From Cupriavidus taiwanensis (GTDB lineage Bacteria > Pseudomonadota > Gammaproteobacteria > Burkholderiales > Burkholderiaceae): a stretch of 64,000 bases of DNA. Each line of letters opens with the position of its first letter. Within the stretch, counting starts at the first letter, position 1. The position numbers and the translations under genes were made by a program. The stretch is taken from contig NZ_LT984804.1 in the NCBI RefSeq assembly GCF_900250115.1, positions 1,007,301 through 1,071,300 on the forward strand, in the 5' to 3' direction. The notes beneath the pieces were generated by a model that did not search any database, was not told the DNA's origin, and saw nothing but the letters and a program-made list of their open reading frames with translations. Below, piece after piece: positions 8,866 to 19,411 of the stretch.

Positions 8866-9936
8866 CTACATCACGCGACCGAACCACCACAGCGACAACA
8901 GCCCCGCGCAGGTCGCCAGCAGCGCGCCCAGCGCGGCGAACAGCGCGGTGATCTCGACCTGGCTGCGCTTGTCGAACGCCAGCCGCGCGTTGAGGGCGCG
9001 GTACACCCGCTTCAGTTCGGCGGCGTCCTCGAGCCGAAAGTACTCGGCGCCGGTGGCATCGGCGACCTCCTTCAGCACCTTCTCGTCCAGCCTGACCCGG
9101 GCCGACCAGCCCTCGACCGAAAGCACCACGCCTTCAGGCGTGCCCACGCCGACGGCATAGATGCGCACGCCGTGCTCGGCGGCGAGTTGTGCCGCGCGCA
9201 TCGCGGCCGGGCCGGCGTTGCTTTCGCCGTCGGAGAACAGCACGATCGCGCCGGCGGTATAGGAGCCCGGCTTCACCGGCTCGCTGTCGCCGGGCGGATT
9301 GACCAGGCCCCGTGATTGTCTTGGCACCGGCGTGTCGTCGTTCATCAGCCGCTCGGCTTCGGGCGTGAGTTCCGGCAACAACGTGGTCAGCGCAATCAGC
9401 ATGCCGTTGCCCAGCGCGGTGCCGCCTTGCGGCTGCAGGCGCTCGATCGCGGTGGCAACGGCCTCCCTGGCGCGGGTGGGCGCCTGCGCCACGGCGGCGG
9501 TGCCGGCCATGGCGACCACGCCGACGCTGACGCCGGCGGGCTGCGCCTCCAGCAGGACGGTGGCGGCCTGCTGGGCAGCGCGCAGGCGGCTGGGCTTGAC
9601 ATCCTGGGCCCGCATGCTGCCCGACAGATCCATCACCAGCACCACGGTCTCGATGCGCGAGGGCAGCATCATCACGGCCTGGGGCCGCGCAATCGCGGCG
9701 ATCAGCGCGGCCAGCGCCAGCAGGATCAGCCCGGGCGCAACGTGGCGGCGCCAGTCGGCGCCGCCACGGGTGGCAACGCCCGCCGTCTTCAGCGCCGGGT
9801 AATGCACGGCCGCGCGCCGCCTGCGCCGGTCGAGCCAGACATAGCCCGCCGCCAGCCCGCCGACCAGCGCGAACAGCCACAGCATGCCTGGCCACAGGAA
9901 GCTGAACAGGGGCAGGCGGCTGATGGTATCGATCAT
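8866..9936 (-). CDS. VWA-domain membrane protein, BatA-like
   Basis: A 356-residue protein with two N-terminal membrane segments (about residues 12-35 and 66-84), a von Willebrand factor A domain and a C-terminal membrane segment. The metal-ion-dependent adhesion motif D103-L-S105-G-S107 is intact. The start at 9936 overlaps the stop of the DUF58 gene by four bases, which fixes it over the longer open frame to 10050. Gene order protease-moxR-DUF58-VWA matches the aerotolerance (Bat) family of operons, which are thought to act in envelope stress and MoxR-assisted assembly. A paralogue with the same architecture lies at 12965-14026. Confidence 0.88.
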   Translation of the reverse strand: MIDTISRLPLFSFLWPGMLWLFALVGGLAAGYVWLDRRRRRAAVHYPALKTAGVATRGGADWRRHVAPGLILLALAALIAAIARPQAVMMLPSRIETVVLVMDLSGSMRAQDVKPSRLRAAQQAATVLLEAQPAGVSVGVVAMAGTAAVAQAPTRAREAVATAIERLQPQGGTALGNGMLIALTTLLPELTPEAERLMNDDTPVPRQSRGLVNPPGDSEPVKPGSYTAGAIVLFSDGESNAGPAAMRAAQLAAEHGVRIYAVGVGTPEGVVLSVEGWSARVRLDEKVLKEVADATGAEYFRLEDAAELKRVYRALNARLAFDKRSQVEITALFAALGALLATCAGLLSLWWFGRVM

Positions 9937-10944
9937 GCTGGCTCCCTGGCCAGGTTCGCGGCCCTGGCGCTGCCTTGCCGGCGCCGGCGCTGCCGCGCGA
10001 AGCTCAGCAGCGCCAGGTCGAGGCGGGCGTAGGTCGACAGCGTCAGGCATGCCACCCCCGCGCGCGCGAAGGCCTGGCGCAGCTCCGCCTCGCGCGCCTC
10101 GGCGGCGGCGGCGAAGCGCTTGCGGAAGGACGGGTCATGCGTATCGACGAACAACTGGTCGCCGGTTTCCGCATCCTGCAGCACCACCAGTCCCAGGTCC
10201 GGCAAGGCGGTTTCGAGCGGATCCACCAGCCGCACCGCGACCACTTCATGCCGCCGCGCCAGCATGCCCAGCGACGCCTGCCAGCCCGGCGCGCTGATGA
10301 AATCCGACACCACGAACACCACCGAGCGCCGCCTTGCCACCGCGCGGGCGCGCTCGAGCAGGTCGCGCAGGCGGGTGTCGCCCGGCGCTGCGGCGGGCGT
10401 GGCGCGCATGCGGTGCAGCAGGTGCAGCAACTGGCGGCGCCCGGCGCGCGCCGGCACCACCGTGGCGTCGACGTCGACGGCGCCGCCATAGAGCACGGCA
10501 CCCACCCGGTTGCCATAGCGCGTCAGCAGCAGCGCCATCACGGTGGTGAAGTCGCTCAGCAGGTCGCGCTTGCGCACGCTGCCCGAGCCGAAGTCGATCG
10601 ACCCGCTCAGGTCCAGCAGGAACCAGGCCGCGACTTCGCGATCTTCCTGGTACTCGCGCACATGCGGCGTCTGCAGCCGCGCGGTCACGTTCCAGTCGAT
10701 ATGGCGCACGTCGTCGCCGGGGTGGTATTCGCGCAGGTCGGCAAGGTCGAGGCCGAAGCCGCGGAACAGGGTGCGGTAGTCGCCTTGCAGCAGACCGTCG
10801 AGGCGGCGCACCACGGTCCATTCCAGGCGGCGCAGCAGGGCGTCGGTCTGGTTCGCGCCGACGCCGGCCAACGCCACGCCGGATTTAACGCCGGCTACAG
10901 CGCCGGACGTGATCCCGGGCGCGGGATCCGGGGCGTCCCGGCGC

Positions 10945-10967
<23 letters not shown>
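9933..10967 (-). CDS. DUF58 domain-containing protein
   Basis: A 344-residue cytoplasmic protein with the DUF58 hallmark LREYHPGDDVRHIDWNVTAR near residues 78-97 and a degenerate VWA-like fold after it (FLLDLSGSIDFG, an apparent metal motif). The start overlaps the end of moxR by 23 bases and its stop overlaps the VWA start by four, so the genes are tightly coupled. DUF58 proteins almost always pair with MoxR AAA+ ATPases; they are assumed to be clients or partners of the ATPase. The exact molecular role is not established. Confidence 0.9.
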
Positions 10968-11958
<991 letters not shown>

Positions 11959-11969
11959 AGGTCCCCGCG

Positions 11970-12890
11970 TCAGAAAGGAGAAGTTCCGATGGATACGCCG
12001 GCGCTTTCGATCGTGGTGGCGAAGCCGATGCCGATGAAGGTGCCGCTGTTGCCGGGATTGAGGATGGCGGTGACGATGCCCACCACCTCGCCATTCATGT
12101 TCACCAGCGGGCCGCCCGAATTGCCCGGATTGACGGCGGCGTCGAACTGGATCAGCTTGTCCAGGGTCCGCTTGTTGTCCGGCGCGACGAACTCGCGGTC
12201 CAGCCCGGACACGACCCCGGCGGACACCGACGGGCCGATGCCGAACGGAAAGCCCACCGCGACCACTTCGGAGCCGGGCAGCAGGTCCCGGCTCGAACCC
12301 AGCGTTGCCGCGGGCAGGTCGTCGGGGATCGACCTGGCCTGGATCACCGCCAGGTCTTTCTCGGGAATCGTCTGCAGCACGGTGGCCTCGGACGTGTGCC
12401 CGTCGTGGAAGGTCAGCTCCAGGCGCCGCGCCCCGGCAATCACGTGGAGGCTGGTAAGGATTACGCCGCGCTCGGTCACCACCACGCCCGAGCCGATGTG
12501 GCGGGATTCCGGCGTGTTCTCCGCGCCGTTGCCGGACGGGCGCTCGCTGGGCAGAGGCGGGACGGTGTGGGCGGGGGGAGAGGAGGGTGCGGCTTCGGGC
12601 GGCGTGGCAGGGGCGTCACGACCGGCCTGCGGCGCGGAAGCCGCATCGGCGGGTTTCTCCGGCGCGGGGTAGTTGCGGATTTCGACCACCGATTCACGCA
12701 CCGCCTCGGCCGCCATCGCGGTGCGCGAGGGCAGGGGCCTGGTCTCGAGCGTATGCAGCACGGCCGCGTCGATGTCCTTCTGCGTCAGCGCGCGCGGCTT
12801 GGGCTGGAACAGCCACGCCGAGCCCACCCCGGCGGCGAGAACCAGCGCGACGGCCGCCGAGACCCACCCGTAGATCGTCACCCGTTTCAT
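11970..12890 (-). CDS. Membrane-anchored trypsin-like serine protease (HtrA-like, no PDZ)
   Basis: A 306-residue S1C-type protease with one N-terminal membrane anchor (about residues 8-27), a Pro/Ala-rich linker (75-125) and a trypsin-like domain. The triad appears complete: H149 in TSLHV, D179 in EKDLAVIQ and S258 in GNSGGPLV. The protein stops shortly after the protease fold and has no PDZ domain, unlike DegP or DegS. The ATG at 12890 starts at the membrane anchor; the longer open frame to 13139 has no coding character. It heads the operon with moxR, DUF58 and VWA genes and probably works in the periplasm on the same envelope process (inference). Confidence 0.85.
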   Translation of the reverse strand: MKRVTIYGWVSAAVALVLAAGVGSAWLFQPKPRALTQKDIDAAVLHTLETRPLPSRTAMAAEAVRESVVEIRNYPAPEKPADAASAPQAGRDAPATPPEAAPSSPPAHTVPPLPSERPSGNGAENTPESRHIGSGVVVTERGVILTSLHVIAGARRLELTFHDGHTSEATVLQTIPEKDLAVIQARSIPDDLPAATLGSSRDLLPGSEVVAVGFPFGIGPSVSAGVVSGLDREFVAPDNKRTLDKLIQFDAAVNPGNSGGPLVNMNGEVVGIVTAILNPGNSGTFIGIGFATTIESAGVSIGTSPF

Positions 12891-12964
12891 CGCAGCCCCC
12901 GAGGTCCCGTCCCGCCGTGGAAAATACAGTACCATCCTCTTACCCACGCGCCAAGGAGCAGGGC

Positions 12965-14026
12965 ATGCAGTTTCTCTGGCCGCAGATGCTCTGGTTGCTG
13001 CTTGCGCTTCCGGTGCTTGCAGCCGCTTACCTGTACCTGCTCGCGCGGCGCAAGAAGGCCGCAGTGCTGTATGCAAGCCTTGCATTGCCGCGCGCCGCGC
13101 TCGGCCCGCGCCAACGCCTGCGGCGCCACATTCCCCCATTGCTGTTCTTCCTCGCGCTGGCTGCCGCGCTGCTGGCCTGCGCGCGCCCCAGCGCCACCAT
13201 CACGCTGCCGGCCGACACCGTGACCCTGGTGCTGGCGATGGACACCTCGCGCAGCATGGAGGCCGCCGACGTGCCGCCCAACCGCATCAGCGCCGCCCAG
13301 CAGGCCGCGCGCGACCTGGTGGTGGGGCTGCCGGCCAGCGTGCGGCTGGGCATCGTCTCCTTCGCCGGCACCGCGGCGGTGGTGCTGCCGCCCACCGACA
13401 ACCGGCAAGACATGCTCGACGCGATCGAGCGCTTCCAGCTGCAGCGCGGCACCGCCACCGGCAGCGGGCTGTTCCAGGCGCTGGCGGTACTGTTTCCTGA
13501 AGACGGCATCGACCTCGAAGTGATCCTGTTCGGCAGCCGCTCGGACCGCGCCGGCCGCGGCGCCTCGCTGGACGAGGCCGCCGCGGCCGATGCCGCGCGC
13601 CGGCGCGAACAGAACCAGCAGGCGGCGCAGCCCGGCTCCTACCGGCATGGCGCGGTGATCCTGCTCAGCGATGGCCGGCGCACCACCGGCCCGGATCCGC
13701 TCGATGCCGCGCGCGTGGCCGCGCAGCGGGGCGTGCGCGTCTACACCGTCGGCTTTGGCTCGCAGCAGGTCACCGGCGCGCCCGAGTCGAGCCTGTCCTA
13801 CTTCATGCAGCTCGACGAGCCGGCGCTGCGTGCGGTCGCCAACATTACCGGCGGCGAGTACTTTCACGCGGGCTCGGCGGCCGACCTGACCCAGGTGTAC
13901 CGCCAGCTCAGCGCGCGCTTTGCGCTTGAGCGCAGGGAAACCGAGCTGGGTGCCTTGTTCGCCGCCGGCGCGGTGCTGCTGCTGGCAGTGGCGTGCGGGC
14001 TGTCGATGGTGTGGTTCCGGCGGTGA
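12965..14026 (+). CDS. VWA-domain membrane protein, BatA/BatB-like paralogue
   Basis: A 353-residue protein with the same layout as the VWA protein at 8866-9936: MLW-rich N-terminal helix, second helix near residues 59-73, VWA domain with intact D93-T-S95-R-S97, and a C-terminal helix. Shared stretches such as ISAAQQAA versus LRAAQQAA show that the two are paralogues. The ATG at 12965 follows AAGGAG. It is divergent from the protease-moxR-DUF58-VWA operon with only 74 bases between, so both sides may share a control region. An insert of about 45 residues rich in charge and alanine sits in the middle of the VWA domain. Confidence 0.87.
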   Translation: MQFLWPQMLWLLLALPVLAAAYLYLLARRKKAAVLYASLALPRAALGPRQRLRRHIPPLLFFLALAAALLACARPSATITLPADTVTLVLAMDTSRSMEAADVPPNRISAAQQAARDLVVGLPASVRLGIVSFAGTAAVVLPPTDNRQDMLDAIERFQLQRGTATGSGLFQALAVLFPEDGIDLEVILFGSRSDRAGRGASLDEAAAADAARRREQNQQAAQPGSYRHGAVILLSDGRRTTGPDPLDAARVAAQRGVRVYTVGFGSQQVTGAPESSLSYFMQLDEPALRAVANITGGEYFHAGSAADLTQVYRQLSARFALERRETELGALFAAGAVLLLAVACGLSMVWFRR

Positions 14027-14045
14027 GGGCGCTGGCACGCTGACG

Positions 14046-15050
14046 CTACTGGTCTGCCTTCGCGCCCGAGCGGCGCACGATTTCCGCCCATTTTTTGCCT
14101 TCGGCAGCGTTGTAGCGGGCAAAGTCGGCGGGGGCAGAGCCCACCGGCTCCGCGCCCATGTCGGCATACTGCTGCCGCACGTCCGGCCGCTTCAGCGCCG
14201 CGCCCGCGTGCGCGGCCAGCTTTTCCACCACCGCTGCCGGCGTGCCGCGCGGCGCCCACAGGCCATACCAGGTGCTGATGTCGAAGCCGGGCAGGCCGGA
14301 TTCCGCCACCGTCGGGATATCGGGCAACGCGCTCGCGCGGCGCGTGGTGGTGACGGCGACGGCACGCAGCTTGCCGGACTTGATGAAGGGCATGGCCGAC
14401 GGCATGGAGTCGAACATCAGCTGGATCTGGCCGCCCATCAGGTCGGTCAGTGCCGGCGCGCTGCCCTTGTATGGCACATGCTGCATCGGCACCTTGGCCG
14501 CCAGCTTGAACGATTCGCCGGCGAGGTGCTGGGCCGAGGCGTTGCCGGCCGAGCCGAAGTTGAGCGCGCCGCCCTCGCGCCTGGCATAGGCGATCAGGTC
14601 CTGCACGGTCTTTACCGGCGAGGCGTTGTTGACCACCAGCACCAGCGGCACGTCGGCCAGCTGCGTGATCGGCACGAAGTCCTTGAACGCGTCATAGCGC
14701 ATCTTTGGCTGGATGCTGGGGTTGATTACATGCAGCGAGGCATTGGCCAGGATGGTGTAGCCGTCGGGCGCCGCGCGCGCCACGGTTTCGGCGCCGATCA
14801 TGCCGCTCGCGCCAGGCTTGTTGTCGACCACCACGCCCTGGCCCAGGCTCTCGCCCATCTTGAGCGCGACCACGCGCGCCAGCAGGTCGGTGGGGCCGCC
14901 GGCGGGGTAGGGCAAGACCATGCGCACGGGGTGCTGCGGGAATTCCTGCGCGCCGGCGGCAGCCGGCAGCAGGGCGCTTGCGGCCGCCAGCAGCAGCGCC
15001 GCGCGCAGCCGCGTCCAGGCGGCACGGGGTTTCGGGTCTGCAGTGTTCAC
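14046..15050 (-). CDS. Bug/TctC-family periplasmic substrate-binding protein
   Basis: A 334-residue orphan receptor with an N-terminal signal peptide ending near AAAGA and the family motifs VLPYPAGGPTDLLARVV, NKPGASGMIGAE, APDGYT and VPYKGSAPA. The start is GTG at 15050, preceded on the minus strand by the leader GGAGACA (15062-15056), and it overlaps the stop of the quinone oxidoreductase gene by four bases. It is the last gene of a three-gene minus-strand operon with a CoA transferase and an oxidoreductase, so its ligand is probably the acid that the transferase activates (inference). Confidence 0.9.
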   Translation of the reverse strand: MNTADPKPRAAWTRLRAALLLAAASALLPAAAGAQEFPQHPVRMVLPYPAGGPTDLLARVVALKMGESLGQGVVVDNKPGASGMIGAETVARAAPDGYTILANASLHVINPSIQPKMRYDAFKDFVPITQLADVPLVLVVNNASPVKTVQDLIAYARREGGALNFGSAGNASAQHLAGESFKLAAKVPMQHVPYKGSAPALTDLMGGQIQLMFDSMPSAMPFIKSGKLRAVAVTTTRRASALPDIPTVAESGLPGFDISTWYGLWAPRGTPAAVVEKLAAHAGAALKRPDVRQQYADMGAEPVGSAPADFARYNAAEGKKWAEIVRRSGAKADQ

Positions 15051-16057
15051 GTCTCTGTCTCCTTGATTTTTATCGCTACCTTGCCCACCACCTGGCGGGA
15101 TTCCAGCGCGGCCAGGGCATCGCCCAGGCCGGTGATCGGATATGTCGCGGACACCGTCGGCGCGAGCTTGCCCTGCGCGGCCCAGTCGAACAGCGTCGCC
15201 ATGACTTGCTGCAGCGCCGCCGCGTGCTGCGCGCGTTCATTGGCGGGCGTCCAGCCGATGTAGCGGCCAAAGAAGAACCCGTGCAGCGTCAGGTTCTTGA
15301 CCAGCAGCAGGTTCACCGGCGCTTGCGGGATGGTGCCGCTGGCAAAGCCGATGCTGAGGATGCGGGCATTGGCCGCCGCCGCGCGCAGCGCCTGCTGGAA
15401 CAGCTCGCCGCCGACCGGGTCCACCACCACGTCCGCGCCGCGGCCGTCTGTCAGCGCCTTGACCGCGCCCGCCAGGCCTGCCGGCGCCAGCGCGTGCGAG
15501 GCGCCGCGCCGCAGTGCGTCGGCACGCTTGGCCTCGGTGCTGGCGCAGGCGATCACGGTGGCGCCGAGTTCGCGCGCAATTTCCACCGCGGCCAGGCCCA
15601 CGCCGGCGCCGGCTCCCAGCACCAGCACGGTCTCGCCGGCGCGCAGCGCGCAGCGCCAGACCAGCCCGCAATAGGCCGTGCCGTATGAGATCGGGACCGG
15701 CAGCGCCACCGCTGGCGGCAGTTGGTCCGGCACGCGGTAGACCGTGTATTCGGGCAAGGTCACCTGTTCGGCAAAGCAGCCCCAGTCCGCGACCGCCACC
15801 ACGCGGTCGCCGGGGCGCAGCCGCGTGACGGCATCGCCGCAGGCGAGCACGCGGCCGACGGCTTCCGTGCCCGGCACGAACGGCAGCGGCGGGCGGCGCT
15901 GGTACTGCCCGGCGATCATCAGGCCGGTGGCATGGCTCACGCTGGCGTATTCGACGGCGATCGTCACCGCGTGCGCGTCTGCCAGCGCCGGCGCCGGGAT
16001 CGACTGCACCGCCACGTCATGGACGCTGCCGAAGCGCTCGCACACCAGCGCCTTCAT
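15047..16057 (-). CDS. NADPH:quinone oxidoreductase-type medium-chain reductase
   Basis: A 336-residue member of the medium-chain dehydrogenase/reductase family without zinc ligands. It has the GroES-like N-terminal domain (VPGTEAVGRVLACGDAV) and a Rossmann domain with VLGAGAGVGLAAVEIARELGA. These fit quinone oxidoreductase or enoyl-CoA/acyl reductase-like enzymes. Start and stop each overlap the neighbouring genes by four bases, so it is the middle gene of a CoA transferase, reductase and Bug receptor operon. In that setting it may reduce or oxidise an acyl-CoA intermediate. The substrate is unknown. Confidence 0.88.
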   Translation of the reverse strand: MKALVCERFGSVHDVAVQSIPAPALADAHAVTIAVEYASVSHATGLMIAGQYQRRPPLPFVPGTEAVGRVLACGDAVTRLRPGDRVVAVADWGCFAEQVTLPEYTVYRVPDQLPPAVALPVPISYGTAYCGLVWRCALRAGETVLVLGAGAGVGLAAVEIARELGATVIACASTEAKRADALRRGASHALAPAGLAGAVKALTDGRGADVVVDPVGGELFQQALRAAAANARILSIGFASGTIPQAPVNLLLVKNLTLHGFFFGRYIGWTPANERAQHAAALQQVMATLFDWAAQGKLAPTVSATYPITGLGDALAALESRQVVGKVAIKIKETET

Positions 16058-17274
16058 TGGACACCTGCCCCGGCCGCTGGGGCCTGCCGCACCACGCCCT
16101 GGCGCAGCCAGTCGTCGATGGCGGGCTGGGCGAAGCCAGCGTCGCGCAGGATCTCGACGGTATGCTCGCCGTTGGCCGGCGCCGCGCCGGCATCCCGGCG
16201 CATGCCGCGCGCCGGGATGCCGGCAAAGGGCAGCGGCCCCAGCCCGGGCTGCGCGAGGGTCTGGAAGCTTTGCCGATGCACCGCCTGGGGGTGCGACAGC
16301 ACGTCGTCATAGCTGCGTACCGGCGCATGCAGCACGTCATGCCGGCTCAGGATCTCCTGCCATTGCGCGGTGGTGCGCGTGGCGATCCGGCTTGCCACCA
16401 GCTGGTTGAGCAGCGCGGCATGGGCCATGCGCGCGGCGTTGTCGGTGAAGCGCGGATCATCGAGCCAGTCGGCATGGTCCAGCGCCCGGCACAGCTTGCC
16501 GAACTGGGTGTCGTTCAGCGCCAGCAGCGTCACGCTGCCGTCGCGGCTGGTATAGACGCCGTTGGGCGCGCTGACCGGTCCCGCGGCGGCGGGGCCGCCG
16601 AGGGCATGCTCGAGCAGGTTGTTGGCCTGCAGCGCGCAGCAGGCCTCGAACAGGTTCAGCTCGACATGGCCACCGCGGCCGCTGCGATAGCGCCGGCACA
16701 GCGCCGCGGCGCAGGCCTGCGCGGCATACAGGCCGGTGGCGGCATCGGCCAGCAGCATGCCGATGCGGCGCGCGCCGCCGTCGGCGTCGCGGTTGGCGAA
16801 CATCAGTCCGGAATCGGCCTGCATCACCGAGTCCGACGCCGGATAGTCGGCATAGGGGCCATCCGGGCCATAGCCGCTGATCGACACATAAACCAGTTGC
16901 GGGCGTTGCGCGGCCAGCGCGGCATAGCCCACGCCCAGGCGCTCGGCAACCTGCGGGCGGAAGTTCTGCACCACCACGTCGGCCTGCAGCGCCAGGCCGA
17001 GCAGGACGGCCTTGCCAGCGCCGGTGGTGGCGTCGATGCAGGCGCTGCGCTTGCCGCCGTTGTAGGCCAGCGCCAGCGCGCTGGTATCGCCGCGCACCAC
17101 GCCGACCTTGCGGCCCCAGTCGCCCGCCGGCGGCTCCACCTTGATGACTTGCGCGCCTTGCTTCCACAGGATGTGGGCGCAATACGGGCCGGCGATGCCC
17201 TGGCTGATGTCCAGCACGCGCAGGCCGGCGAAGGGCAGTTCCGTATCAGGATGGGTAAGCGACGGAGGAGGCAT
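16054..17274 (-). CDS. CaiB/BaiF (family III) CoA transferase
   Basis: A 406-residue family III CoA transferase. The N-terminal FAGLRVLDISQGIAGPYCAHIL and IKVEPPAGDWGRKVG are diagnostic. The usual catalytic aspartate follows near residue 175, in the DSVMQADSGLM and DAATGLYAAQACAAAL region. The ATG at 17274 gives the standard N-terminus; the open frame runs back to 17901 only because of high GC. It moves CoA from a donor thioester to a carboxylic acid. It is divergent from a LysR gene, and a 6-5-6 palindrome lies just upstream of its start. Confidence 0.9.
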   Translation of the reverse strand: MPPPSLTHPDTELPFAGLRVLDISQGIAGPYCAHILWKQGAQVIKVEPPAGDWGRKVGVVRGDTSALALAYNGGKRSACIDATTGAGKAVLLGLALQADVVVQNFRPQVAERLGVGYAALAAQRPQLVYVSISGYGPDGPYADYPASDSVMQADSGLMFANRDADGGARRIGMLLADAATGLYAAQACAAALCRRYRSGRGGHVELNLFEACCALQANNLLEHALGGPAAAGPVSAPNGVYTSRDGSVTLLALNDTQFGKLCRALDHADWLDDPRFTDNAARMAHAALLNQLVASRIATRTTAQWQEILSRHDVLHAPVRSYDDVLSHPQAVHRQSFQTLAQPGLGPLPFAGIPARGMRRDAGAAPANGEHTVEILRDAGFAQPAIDDWLRQGVVRQAPAAGAGVQ

Positions 17275-17290
17275 GAACTCGGCAGCAGCG

Positions 17291-17307
17291 ATAAAGGAGA
17301 GCTTTAT
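17291..17307. promoter_or_regulatory. Candidate LysR operator (ATAAAG-N5-CTTTAT)
   Basis: A perfect 6-bp inverted repeat with a 5-bp spacer lies between the divergent CoA transferase (start 17274) and LysR (start 17365) genes. It is 17-33 bases upstream of the transferase start. Position and dyad symmetry fit a LysR-type operator; the T-N11-A core is not exact, so this is inference. Confidence 0.5.
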
Positions 17308-17364
17308 GCTAGGGTTGGCCTCCCGCTGAAACAATCCCTCGACTTGTGCCAATGGTGTTGACTG

Positions 17365-18312
17365 ATGATTGACAATGCTTTCGATCTCAACCTGGTGCGG
17401 CTGTTCGTGACCATGGTCGAGTCGCGCACGCTGACGGCGGCGGCGCAGCGCAGCGGCATGACGCGCTCCAACGTGTCGCGCCGCCTGAAGCTGCTGGAGC
17501 GGCATCTCGGCGCGCAACTGATGCGCCGGACCACCCGCCATGTCGAACTGACTGAGGCCGGGCAACTGCTGTATGCCCATGGCTTGCGCATGCTGGATGA
17601 GTTGCAGTCCGCCGGCACCGCGATCGACAGTCTCGGCGAGGTGGTGCGCGGCGACGTGCGGATCCGCCTGCCGACCGGCCTTGGCCACCTCTACCTGACG
17701 CCGCTGCTGCTCGAATTCGCGCGCAACTATCCGCAGATATCGCTGCGTGTGGTGATCAACGACAACATCGGCGATCTGATCCCGGCCGAGGTCGACGTGG
17801 CACTGAAGATCACCTCGCAGCCGCCGGACGACCACGTGGCGCGGCGCATCTGCGCGGTCGGCTGGTGCCTGTGCGCGTCGGCCTCGTTTCTGGACAGCCA
17901 CGGGCCGGTCCGTACCGTGGCCGACCTGGAACGCTGCGACATGATTGCGCCGGCATCGCTGGGACGCCGCTTTACGCTCAAGGTATGGCTGGCCGGCACG
18001 CCCATGACTCTGCGCGTGTCGCCGCGAATCCAGTCAGGCGATTATCCGTTCCTGTTCGAATCGGTGATGGGCGGGCTGGGCGTGGCGCTGTTGCCGCGCT
18101 ACGCGGTCTGGCGGCAACTGCAGTCCGGGCAGATGCGCGAGGTGCTGGCCGAATGCGAAGCCGAGGGCGTCGGCGACAGTGTCTACATGCTGACCGCGCC
18201 CAACCGCTATCCGACCCTGGCCACGCGCACGCTGATGGACTTCATCCGCCTGCACCTGGAGCGGCAGGCCGAGAACTGGGGCAGCCGCAAACTGCCCGCG
18301 GCGGCCAGTTGA
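17365..18312 (+). CDS. LysR-family transcriptional regulator
   Basis: A 315-residue LysR-type regulator. The DNA-binding domain spans residues 1-65 (LNLVRLFVTMVESRTLTAAAQRSGMTRSNVSRRLKLLE is its helix-turn-helix and linker region in outline), followed by the effector-binding domain. It is divergent from the CoA transferase, reductase and Bug operon, with 90 bases between the start codons, and is therefore the likely local regulator. Downstream it is convergent with the next Bug gene. The inducer is unknown. Confidence 0.9.
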   Translation: MIDNAFDLNLVRLFVTMVESRTLTAAAQRSGMTRSNVSRRLKLLERHLGAQLMRRTTRHVELTEAGQLLYAHGLRMLDELQSAGTAIDSLGEVVRGDVRIRLPTGLGHLYLTPLLLEFARNYPQISLRVVINDNIGDLIPAEVDVALKITSQPPDDHVARRICAVGWCLCASASFLDSHGPVRTVADLERCDMIAPASLGRRFTLKVWLAGTPMTLRVSPRIQSGDYPFLFESVMGGLGVALLPRYAVWRQLQSGQMREVLAECEAEGVGDSVYMLTAPNRYPTLATRTLMDFIRLHLERQAENWGSRKLPAAAS

Positions 18313-18363
18313 GCCAGTGCCGCCCCGGCGTCATGGCCGCAGGCGGCATGGCATCGAGTGCGC

Positions 18364-19338
18364 CTACTTCTCCTGCATCTTCGCCGCCTTGACGATCTCG
18401 CCCAGGCGACGGCGCTCCGCGTCGACGAACTTGACGAAATCCGCGCGCGTGCCGCCGACCGGCTCGATGCCGACCTGCTTGAGCCTGGCCGCGGCGGCGG
18501 GGTCTTTCATGGCCTTGTCCACCGCCGCGGCGACCTTGTCCAGGATCGCGTCAGGCGTGCCCCGGGGGGCATGGACGCCGGCCCAGTGCGCGATCTGCAG
18601 GTCCGGGAAGCCTTGCTCGACCGCGGTGGACAGTTGCGGGTAGGCCGAGATGCGCTGCGTCCAGGTAGTGGCCAACGCCTTGAACTTGCCGTCGTGCAGG
18701 ATATGCGGCAGGGCAATGATGCTGGCTTCGGAGGTGCCTTCCACTTGCCCGCCCAGCACCGCCGTGGTGCTTTCCGACCCGCTCTTGTAGGGCACCGGCT
18801 GCAGCTTGGCGCCGTACTTCACGTTGAGGATCTCCGCGACGAAATGCGGCGTGCTGCCGGTGCCGGCGGTGGCGAAGTTGAAACCGCTGCTTTTCTTCGA
18901 GGCCTCGACGAAGTCGCGCAGGTCCTTGTAGGGCGCGTTTTTCGGCACCACGATGACCGAAGGCGCGAGCCCGATCATGACCACCGGGACCAGCGCGTCA
19001 TCCTTGAACGGCATCGACTTCTTGATCATGCTGTTGGAGATCACCCCGGCGGCGCTGATCAGGAAGGTGTAGCCGTCGGGCGCGCTGCGGGCCACCAGGT
19101 CGGCGCCGACGGTGCCGCCCGCGCCGGGGCGGTTCTCGACCAGCACGGTCTGGCCCAGCGCCTTGCTGGCGCCTTCGGCGGCCGCGCGCGCCATCAGGTC
19201 ATTGGCGCCGCCCGCGGCGAACGGCACGACGAAGCGGATGGTCTTTGCGGGCCATGAGTCTTGCGCGCCGGCCGGGCCGGCAGCGATGAGGGCGCCCGCG
19301 GCAAGCAGGCCCAGCGTGAAGCGGTATGGCGTGATCAT
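18364..19338 (-). CDS. Bug/TctC-family periplasmic substrate-binding protein
   Basis: A 324-residue orphan receptor with a short signal peptide (cleavage near AGPAGAQ, residue 25) and family motifs FVVPFAAGGANDLMARAA, NRPGAGGTVGADLVARSAPDGYT and VPYKSGSES. The ATG at 19338 is preceded by GGAGACA on the minus strand (19349-19343); upstream open frame is not coding. It lies 73 bases downstream of the LacI gene on the same strand, so the two probably form one autoregulated transcript facing away from the hpsN-like operon. A sulfonate ligand is plausible from context only. Confidence 0.9.
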   Translation of the reverse strand: MITPYRFTLGLLAAGALIAAGPAGAQDSWPAKTIRFVVPFAAGGANDLMARAAAEGASKALGQTVLVENRPGAGGTVGADLVARSAPDGYTFLISAAGVISNSMIKKSMPFKDDALVPVVMIGLAPSVIVVPKNAPYKDLRDFVEASKKSSGFNFATAGTGSTPHFVAEILNVKYGAKLQPVPYKSGSESTTAVLGGQVEGTSEASIIALPHILHDGKFKALATTWTQRISAYPQLSTAVEQGFPDLQIAHWAGVHAPRGTPDAILDKVAAAVDKAMKDPAAAARLKQVGIEPVGGTRADFVKFVDAERRRLGEIVKAAKMQEK

Positions 19339-19411
19339 GTTATGTCTCCTCAGGGTGATGCAACGGCCGGCGCGGGGCGCAACTGCCGGCAGGTGGTGAA
19401 GCCGCCGGAAC

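Noticed and set aside
16054-17901. Longer CoA transferase start at 17901
   Set aside because: The extra 209 residues are antisense to the LysR gene. The family N-terminus begins right after ATG 17274.
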